Under the pieces are notes generated by a model that saw nothing but the letters and a program-made list of their open reading frames with translations, searched no databases and had not been told where the DNA came from. Shown one piece after another: positions 58,553 through 64,000 of a stretch of DNA of 64,000 nt. Made by a program: the position numbers and the translations under genes. Numbering within the stretch: position 1 is the first letter of the stretch; each line of letters starts with the position of its first letter. This stretch comes from Anaerolineae bacterium (GTDB lineage: Bacteria > Chloroflexota > Anaerolineae > Promineifilales > Promineifilaceae), in NCBI GenBank assembly GCA_030425205.1, contig JAUIAP010000009.1, forward strand, positions 1-64,000. Reading direction: 5' to 3'.

Positions 58553-59254
58553 GTGAAAAGTGAAGAGATAACTTTGACTGCGCGTGATGCGTTTGCAAAC
58601 GGTGCGCGTGATGTTTTTCCGATTTTGTTTGGGGCGTTTCCATTTGGAATGGTTGTGGGGGTCGTATCGGCCGAACTCGACCTCACGTCGATCCAAACCT
58701 TTGCAGAATCACTCCTGATTTTTGCAGGAGCAGCACAACTTGTCACACTTGACCTACTCGATAAAAACGCCGTTATGTGGGTGATCGTCTTATCGGCAGG
58801 CATCCTCAATTTAAGGCACGTGATCTACAGCGCATCGCTTGCGCCCTTCTATAAGAAGCTCTCTCCACTTTGGAAAGCTGCCCTCGCCTTCGTGATGGTT
58901 GATCAAGTTTATGCCCTCGCCTATGCGCATCATAGCGCAAATCCGACTGCGCCCAACAAACATTGGTATCATGCGGGATTAGGCGTGACGATTGGCTCCG
59001 TCTGGCTTGTTGCCAGCATGATCGGCTATTTCTTGGGCGCAATCATCCCCGATAGCTGGTCGCTCACATTTGTCATTCCCCTGATGTTCTTGGCACTTCT
59101 CGTTCCCTCTGTCAAGGATCGCTCCTACCTGATCGCCGCCCTCGTCTCGGCCATTGTGATTATGTTCACCGTCGATCTCCCCAACAATATTGGCCTCATC
59201 ATCGCGACCATCGCAGGAATCGCCACAGGCTTCATGCTTGGAAAAGAGCAATAA
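58553..59254 (+). CDS. azlC: AzlC-family subunit, second copy
   Basis: A 233-residue membrane protein. FPILFGAFPFGMVVGVVSAE and AGILNLRHVIYSASLAPFYK are AzlC motifs. The start is GTG at 58553, three bases after the nei stop. It is the large subunit of a second branched-chain amino acid exporter and shares the family's core motifs, but not close identity, with the copy at 22978. azlD follows after 93 bases. Confidence 0.85.
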   Translation: MKSEEITLTARDAFANGARDVFPILFGAFPFGMVVGVVSAELDLTSIQTFAESLLIFAGAAQLVTLDLLDKNAVMWVIVLSAGILNLRHVIYSASLAPFYKKLSPLWKAALAFVMVDQVYALAYAHHSANPTAPNKHWYHAGLGVTIGSVWLVASMIGYFLGAIIPDSWSLTFVIPLMFLALLVPSVKDRSYLIAALVSAIVIMFTVDLPNNIGLIIATIAGIATGFMLGKEQ

Positions 59255-59347
59255 GAATAATCCATGAAGTACACGAAAACAGATGAACAAGCGGCGGACT
59301 GCTTCTCCCATCGTGTTGCTCGTGGCCTTCATTGACAAGAGTTCTAC

Positions 59348-59659
59348 ATGAAAATCTGGATTGCAATCGCCCTCGTCGGCCTCGTCACATTTCTCGAACG
59401 CGCGTCGTTCATCCTCATTTTTAGCAAATGGGAGATGCCTAACTGGTTCAGGCGGGCATTACGTTATGTTCCCGTCGCCGTCTTTCCCGCGTTAATCACA
59501 CCGCTCTTCTTACGGACAGATGGGGTGCTGGACTTGTCGCTGGGAAATTTGAAAATCTGGGCAGGATTGGTCGCGTTGCTGGTCGCATGGCGGACAAAGC
59601 ATTTACTGGCGACAATTGTGGCGGGAATGATCGCATTGTGGGTGTTGCAGTTACTTTGA
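59348..59659 (+). CDS. azlD: AzlD-family subunit, second copy
   Basis: A 103-residue protein with three or four helices. IWIAIALVGLVTFLERASFI and RRALRYVPVAVFPALITPL match AzlD. It partners the AzlC encoded upstream. Here the genes are separated by 93 bases and not overlapped as in the first pair. A terminator follows at 59713. Confidence 0.82.
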   Translation: MKIWIAIALVGLVTFLERASFILIFSKWEMPNWFRRALRYVPVAVFPALITPLFLRTDGVLDLSLGNLKIWAGLVALLVAWRTKHLLATIVAGMIALWVLQLL

Positions 59660-59712
59660 GTGCACTTTGACGCAAACGTGCTGCGTAACAGATAACTTTT
59701 TACCTCCTAATC

Positions 59713-59743
59713 AAAACCGCGTATCGTTTGATGCGCGGTTTTT
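59713..59743 (+). terminator. Terminator after azlCD
   Basis: AAAACCGCG pairs with CGCGGTTTT around TATCGTTTGATG, followed by TTTT. It separates azlCD from the pst operon. Confidence 0.82.
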
Positions 59744-59760
59744 CTTTGTCTGCACCTTGT

Positions 59761-59835
59761 TAACCACCCATTAACAAACCCTTGACCCCCCCTTAACAGA
59801 GAGGCAAACAATCGTTAACGGTCTCAGCTTAACAT
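59761..59835 (+). promoter_or_regulatory. Pho-box-like array of TTAACA repeats, 11-bp period
   Basis: TTAACC (59761), TTAACA (59772), TTGACC (59783), TTAACA (59794) and TTAACG (59816) lie exactly in an 11-base register, one position (59805) being degenerate. A further TTAACA is at 59830. Direct repeats of TTNACA with 5-base spacers on an 11-bp period are the binding sites of PhoP/PhoB response regulators. The array is immediately upstream of pstS. Confidence 0.75.
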
Positions 59836-59903
59836 TCGTATGTGAAATCCTGCACAAATGATGTGCTGGAAATTTTTAATCCACAAAAAATTTGAGGAGA
59901 AAC

Positions 59904-61877
59904 ATGCGAAGTAGATTGTTTATTCTATTTACCCTGATTGCCCTGCTCGTCGCCGCGTGCGGTGCAAATACAGAACCACAAGATAACGCGGGAGCGGAGG
60001 ATGACAACGCGGTTGTTATTGCAACGCAAGCGCCTGACACTGACGACACAACCGAAGAGGTTGCAGAAACCCCAACGGAAGAGCCAGTCGAACTATCTGA
60101 AGATGACACGATGGTTGACCCCATCGCATTCACAGGCGACATCGCAATCGCGGGTAGCTCGACCGTTTTCCCCCTTTCGGAACGTATGAAAGAGCGTTTT
60201 GAGAGCGACGGCTTCGGTGGACAAATTACCGTTGACAGCATCGGCTCGGGTGGCGGTTTTGAACGCTTCTGCGTCGAAGGCGAGTCTGACATCAGCAACG
60301 CATCACGTCCGATTCGGGACAGTGAGATTGAGCAGTGTGAGGCAATCGGCCGAAATCCGATCGAAATCCGCGTCGGTACAGATGCTCTGGCCGTCGTTGT
60401 GAGCGCGGCAAATGATTTCGCTGAAGACGTCACAATCGAAGAGTTGGCGCTGATCTTCTCGACGGCCGAAACGTGGGCAGATGTCCGCAGCGACTGGCCC
60501 GCAGAACCCATCCAACGCTTCAGCCCCGGCACTGACAGCGGTACGTTTGACTACTTCGTTGAAGTCGTGTTTGACGAAGATGAACAACCAATCTTGGCAG
60601 CCGACAACCTTGAGCTATCAGAAAACGACAACGTTCTCGTGCAAGGTGTTGAAGGCAGCCCCTATGCCATCGCTTATTTCGGTTATGCCTACTTCCAAGA
60701 AAATGCAGACCTGTTGAAACCGCTGGCGATTGACGGCGTCGAGCCAAACCAAAAGTCTGTCGATGCGGCGACCTACCCACTGGCGCGCCCACTTTTCATG
60801 TATGGGGACGCTGGCATCATGGCTGAAAAGCCACAGGTCAAGGCATTCCTTCAATACTTCCTGCAACACGTCAATGAAGAGATCGGCGAGGTTGGCTACT
60901 TCCCTGCTGGTGCGACTGACTTGCAAAATGCAATGATTGCCGTTGAAACTGGCGAAAGCGTGATGCAAGAAGAGATGCCGATGGAAGAAGAAGACGGTGC
61001 GATGAGCGAAGAAGATTCTGCGATGATGGTTGACCCCATCGCATTCACAGGCGACATCGCAATCGCGGGTAGCTCGACCGTTTTCCCCCTTTCGGAGCGT
61101 ATGAAAGAACGTTTTGAGGATGATGGCTTTGGCGGACAAATCACCGTTGACAGCATTGGCTCGGGTGGCGGTTTTGAACGCTTCTGCGTCGAAGGCGAGT
61201 CTGACATCAGCAACGCATCCCGTCCAATTCGGGACAGTGAGATTGAGCAGTGTGAGGCAATCGGCCGAAATCCGATCGAATTCCGTGTCGGCACAGACGC
61301 ATTGGCCGTCGTTGTGAGCGCGGCAAATGATTTCGCTGAAGACGTCACAATCGAAGAGTTGGCGCTGATCTTCTCGACGGCCGAAACGTGGGCAGATGTC
61401 CGCAGCGACTGGCCCGCAGAACCCATCCAACGCTTCAGCCCCGGCACTGACAGCGGTACGTTTGATTACTTCGTTGAAGTCGTGTTTGACGAAGACGAGC
61501 AGCCAATCTTGGCGGCCGACAACCTTGAGCTATCAGAAAACGACAACGTTCTCGTGCAAGGTGTTGAAGGCAGTCCCTATGCCATCGCTTATTTCGGTTA
61601 TGCCTACTTCCAAGAAAATGCAGACCTGTTGAAACCGCTGGCGATTGACGGCGTTGAGCCAAACCAAGAGTCTGTCGATGCGGCGACCTACCCACTGGCA
61701 CGCCCACTCTTCATCTACAGCGATGCGGGCATCATTGCCGAGAAGCCACAGGTTGGCGCGTTCATCAGCTACTACTTGACCCATGTAAACGAAGAAATCC
61801 ACGATGTTGGCTACTTCCCAGCGGGTCAGGCCGACCTCGCTAACGCAGTACAGAAGATAGCAGACGCCACGCAGTAA
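59904..61877 (+). CDS. pstS: Phosphate-binding lipoprotein PstS with two fused domains
   Basis: 657 residues. The signal ends in LIALLVAACGAN, a lipobox with Cys at position 18. An acidic Thr-rich linker leads to two near-identical PstS domains (about residues 72-350 and 375-657). Each has GSSTVFPLSERMKERFE, then GSGGGFERFCVEGESDISNASRP (the phosphate loop), and SPGTDSGTFDYFVEVVF. It binds phosphate outside the membrane and delivers it to PstCA. The start at 59904 has GAGGAGAAAC; an upstream TTG is possible but poor. Fusion of two PstS domains in one lipoprotein is unusual. Confidence 0.9.
   Translation: MRSRLFILFTLIALLVAACGANTEPQDNAGAEDDNAVVIATQAPDTDDTTEEVAETPTEEPVELSEDDTMVDPIAFTGDIAIAGSSTVFPLSERMKERFESDGFGGQITVDSIGSGGGFERFCVEGESDISNASRPIRDSEIEQCEAIGRNPIEIRVGTDALAVVVSAANDFAEDVTIEELALIFSTAETWADVRSDWPAEPIQRFSPGTDSGTFDYFVEVVFDEDEQPILAADNLELSENDNVLVQGVEGSPYAIAYFGYAYFQENADLLKPLAIDGVEPNQKSVDAATYPLARPLFMYGDAGIMAEKPQVKAFLQYFLQHVNEEIGEVGYFPAGATDLQNAMIAVETGESVMQEEMPMEEEDGAMSEEDSAMMVDPIAFTGDIAIAGSSTVFPLSERMKERFEDDGFGGQITVDSIGSGGGFERFCVEGESDISNASRPIRDSEIEQCEAIGRNPIEFRVGTDALAVVVSAANDFAEDVTIEELALIFSTAETWADVRSDWPAEPIQRFSPGTDSGTFDYFVEVVFDEDEQPILAADNLELSENDNVLVQGVEGSPYAIAYFGYAYFQENADLLKPLAIDGVEPNQESVDAATYPLARPLFIYSDAGIIAEKPQVGAFISYYLTHVNEEIHDVGYFPAGQADLANAVQKIADATQ
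60111..61870. repeat. 915-bp tandem duplication within pstS
   Basis: The segment from 60111 recurs from 61026, an offset of 915 bases (305 codons, in frame). Long stretches are identical, including a run of over 150 bases near 60400-60560 with hardly any change, while the domain ends differ more. The duplication is recent, or the copies are being homogenised. Confidence 0.9.
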
Positions 61878-61931
61878 AGGTATTGTCTAACAGTTTGACC
61901 AAACAACTGGACACTTTTGCCAATTTTGCGA

Positions 61932-61969
61932 GGGAGAGGCGGGACGTTTTGCGACCACCTCTCCCTTTT
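61932..61969 (+). terminator. Partial terminator/attenuator between pstS and pstC
   Basis: GGGAGAGG pairs with CCTCTCCC around an 18-base loop, followed by TTTT. Such hairpins usually lower the level of the permease message relative to the more abundant binding protein. Confidence 0.65.
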
Positions 61970-62004
61970 GGGTCAAAATTACTACAGAAGAGGAGTCGTA
62001 AATA

Positions 62005-62985
62005 ATGGCAGAGATAACCGCAACACGCGGCAACGAAGTCGAGATTAATCTGGAAAAGAAACAGCGATTCGGTGAGACGCTCATCCAAGGTTTCCTTTTT
62101 CTTTGCGGCGCAATCTCGATTCTAACGACGATTGGCATCGTGTATGTGCTCGGCAAAGAGGCATTGCTGTTTTTCCAACTAGATGAGGTTTCGCTTTGGG
62201 CGTTCTTTTCGGGAACACAGTGGCAACCAGCCATCGGAAATTTCGGTATTTGGCCGCTGGTGATGTCCACACTGATGACTAGCACCATCGCCATGGTTGT
62301 CGCCCTCCCGCTTGGCCTTGCAACCGCAATCTATCTCAGCGAATACGCCTCACACAAAGCCCGCTCGATTATCAAACCAATTTTGGAAGTATTGGCTGGT
62401 GTACCAACGGTCGTCTATGGCTTCTTCGCGCTGACATTTATGACCCCATTGTTGCGGGGTGTTTTTGGCGAGGCGTCAGTCAGCATCTTCAACACGGCCT
62501 CAGCAGGTATCGTCGTCGGCATTTTGATCATTCCGCTGGTCAGCTCGATGAGTGAGGATGCGCTACACGCCGTGCCAAACTCACTGCGACAGGCGAGTTA
62601 TGGGTTGGGTGCGACAAAGCTGGAAACGGCCCTGCGCGTTGTTTTGCCATCAGCACTATCAGGAATCACGGCGGCGTTTGTCGTTGCAATTTCGCGTGCA
62701 ATTGGTGAGACGATGGTCGTGGCGATTGCGGCCGGCTCAGGACCACGCAACTTTGATAACTGGGGCGCGTTGGCAACAGAGACGAGCAGAACGCCGTTAA
62801 ATCCATTCATTTCGGCCGAAACGATGACGGGACATATCGTCCGTATCAGCGGTGGCGACCTTAGCTACAACTCGGTCGATTACAACAGCCTTTTTGCGAT
62901 TGGGCTGCTGCTCTTTGTCATCACGCTATTGCTTAACATCGTTAGCCGCCGACTTGTGGCTCGCTTTCGGGAGGTTTACGACTAA
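62005..62985 (+). CDS. pstC: Phosphate ABC transporter permease PstC
   Basis: A 326-residue membrane protein with six helices. FLFLCGAISILTTIGIVYVL is the first; the EAA-type loop VPNSLRQASYGLGATKLE, which contacts PstB, follows later. GVPTVVYGFFALTFMTPLL is conserved in PstC. GAGGAGTC precedes the ATG. The stop TAA shares its last A with the pstA start, so the two are coupled. Confidence 0.92.
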   Translation: MAEITATRGNEVEINLEKKQRFGETLIQGFLFLCGAISILTTIGIVYVLGKEALLFFQLDEVSLWAFFSGTQWQPAIGNFGIWPLVMSTLMTSTIAMVVALPLGLATAIYLSEYASHKARSIIKPILEVLAGVPTVVYGFFALTFMTPLLRGVFGEASVSIFNTASAGIVVGILIIPLVSSMSEDALHAVPNSLRQASYGLGATKLETALRVVLPSALSGITAAFVVAISRAIGETMVVAIAAGSGPRNFDNWGALATETSRTPLNPFISAETMTGHIVRISGGDLSYNSVDYNSLFAIGLLLFVITLLLNIVSRRLVARFREVYD

Positions 62986-64000
62986 TGGACGCACATGGTT
63001 ATCCCGAAGGGGATTCACTCCAAAAGCTGATCAAGCGTCGCCATCAACGTGGCTCACTGGCACGCAACAGCTTTCTGATGGCAACGGTAATCGCCATTAT
63101 TGCGCTGCTTGCCCTGCTCTATAACATTCTCAACGCGACCTTTGGCTATGTGGCTATTGAAAACACGGTTGAGCCAGCTACCCTCGTCGCCAATTACTAT
63201 ACAAACACAGGGCGCGACGTGCCTGAACCTGTTCCTGCTCTTGAAAACATGTCAAAAGAGGAGCTGATTGCCGTTCTTGCAGCCAACATCCGCTCACAGC
63301 GTGGACGTGCGCTTGAGCTAGAGGGTCGCTTCTTTGCCGACCAACTGGTCTTTTCAACACAGGAGCAGTACGACAGCATTTGCAACCAGCCTGATCCACG
63401 TGAAGGGTGTTCCGCCCCAGTGCGCGGTCGTGAAAGTGTCCTGCAACTGATCAACCTCGAACTGGTTGAGCCACGTGTGCAGGAAACGTGGTCTTTTGTT
63501 GAATCGCTTACGAATGGTGCGGAGATTCGGGAGATTTCGGCCGAAAAATACCCCAACGCCACCGTTGAGTTCCGCTCATGGTTGACGAAGGGCTTTGTCA
63601 CCAGTCCACAATCAAGTGTGGCCGAAATTGCGGGCGTGCGCACCGCTGTTCTAGGGACGCTGGGCGTCATTTTTGTCACGATGGCATTTTCGTTCCCTGT
63701 CGGTGTGGGCGCGGCCATCTATCTTGAAGAGTATGCAGACCGCACAAGCGCATTCAATCGCATCATTCAGACGAACATCGCCAACCTCGCTGGCGTCCCC
63801 TCGATCATTTATGGGATGCTCGGTTTGGCCATCTTTGTGCGAACGCTCGGCTTTTTCACAAGCGGTGACGCATTTGGCAACGCGGCTCCCAACGGTCGCA
63901 CCATACTTTCCGCAGGGCTGACACTCGGCTTGCTGATCCTGCCCATCATCATCATCAACGCGCAAGAAGCGATTCGTGCGGTGCCAAATTCACTGCGGCA
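62985..64000 (+). CDS. pstA: Phosphate ABC transporter permease PstA, 3' end outside window
   Basis: The frame opens with ATG at 62985 (MDAHGYPEGDSLQKLIKRRH) and stays open to the window end (about 338 codons). TM1 is FLMATVIAIIALLALLYNIL. A long extracytoplasmic segment of about 160 residues follows (SKEELIAVLAANIRSQRGRA, then DSICNQPDPREGCSAP) before the standard permease domain from about residue 215 (AGVRTAVLGTLGVIFVTMAF, VGVGAAIYLEEYAD, NLAGVPSIIYGMLGLAIF). PstA of E. coli is 296 residues with almost no such insertion, so this is an expanded form, perhaps to hold the duplicated PstS. PstB should lie beyond the window. Confidence 0.88.
   Translation, partial: MDAHGYPEGDSLQKLIKRRHQRGSLARNSFLMATVIAIIALLALLYNILNATFGYVAIENTVEPATLVANYYTNTGRDVPEPVPALENMSKEELIAVLAANIRSQRGRALELEGRFFADQLVFSTQEQYDSICNQPDPREGCSAPVRGRESVLQLINLELVEPRVQETWSFVESLTNGAEIREISAEKYPNATVEFRSWLTKGFVTSPQSSVAEIAGVRTAVLGTLGVIFVTMAFSFPVGVGAAIYLEEYADRTSAFNRIIQTNIANLAGVPSIIYGMLGLAIFVRTLGFFTSGDAFGNAAPNGRTILSAGLTLGLLILPIIIINAQEAIRAVPNSLR

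Larger units (their letters stand above)
1..64000. repeat. Highly iterated palindrome TCGGCCGA (about 76 copies)
   Basis: Counted by eye, TCGGCCGA occurs about 76 times, whereas a random 64-kb sequence would hold about one. Examples: 1019, 5787, 8099, 9612, 10546, 11200, 12146, 18160, 20109, 21945, 25208 (twice), 35267, 36066, 39369, 45735, 46294, 48154, 51152, 56278, 57497, 60345, 61260, 62812, 63535. Most are inside genes. None is seen from 27000 to 35260 (which includes the integrative element), nor in the dockerin gene. Confidence 0.85.

Overview
The window looks like a Chloroflexota-type (Anaerolineae/Ardenticatenia-like) bacterial chromosome of moderate GC. The assignment is inference. 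It rests on secreted proteins with long Thr-Pro (TPTP) linkers, a C-terminal 'YLPxI' style tail on several of them, a DUF1385 protein, SDR-type threonine dehydrogenase next to Kbl, and the absence of any outer-membrane or LPS assembly genes. No rRNA gene is present. One interrupted tRNA gene is present.

Layout. 0-1 kb holds a 5'-truncated amidase remnant. 1-7.7 kb (minus strand) holds an MFS exporter, an AT-rich dockerin/cohesin-like secreted protein, a repeat-filled 0.95 kb intergenic region, an SH3-like secreted protein and a DUF4129 membrane protein. 8-12 kb (plus) holds an FHA/P-loop NTPase/winged-helix regulator, a membrane-anchored Ig-like protein and aroB. A giant beta-helix protein follows at 12.2-15.4 kb (minus). 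15.7-20.2 kb holds PspA and a polysaccharide block (GT4, Wzz, BY-kinase, long RmlA). 20.3-28.5 kb is housekeeping: dtd, a 54-aa membrane protein, dnaN, azlCD, a YceI protein, DUF1385, and tdh-kbl for threonine to glycine plus acetyl-CoA. 28.63-34.24 kb is a 5.6 kb integrative element between 35-bp direct repeats. It sits at the 3' exon of a tRNA(CAU) gene that is itself split by a 325-nt group I intron. 34.7-40.1 kb holds the B12-binding mutase subunit, MeaB, prs, citramalate synthase and a membrane protein with a degenerate metzincin motif. 40.1-44.5 kb is a sarcosine oxidase operon. 44.7-58.5 kb holds a prenyl synthase, an M20 peptidase, glycosyltransferases, an ASST-like protein, a GT-C protein, a GH-like secreted protein, Wzt, an ABC exporter and an Nei-type glycosylase. 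58.5-59.7 kb is a second azlCD pair. 59.76-64 kb is a pst operon with a tandemly duplicated PstS, preceded by an 11-bp-periodic TTAACA array that looks like a Pho box. PstA runs off the window.

Three genome-scale features stand out. First, the palindrome TCGGCCGA occurs about 76 times (about 1 is expected), mostly inside genes, and is missing from the integrative element and the dockerin gene. Second, many intergenic gaps carry inverted modules built of 7-nt tandem units whose sequence differs from gap to gap; several end directly at a start codon. Third, small dispersed hairpins (a perfect 10-bp stem with covarying arm ends) and MITE-like elements are present. Together these resemble the HIP1 and heptanucleotide repeat landscape known from cyanobacteria, here in an apparently unrelated genome.
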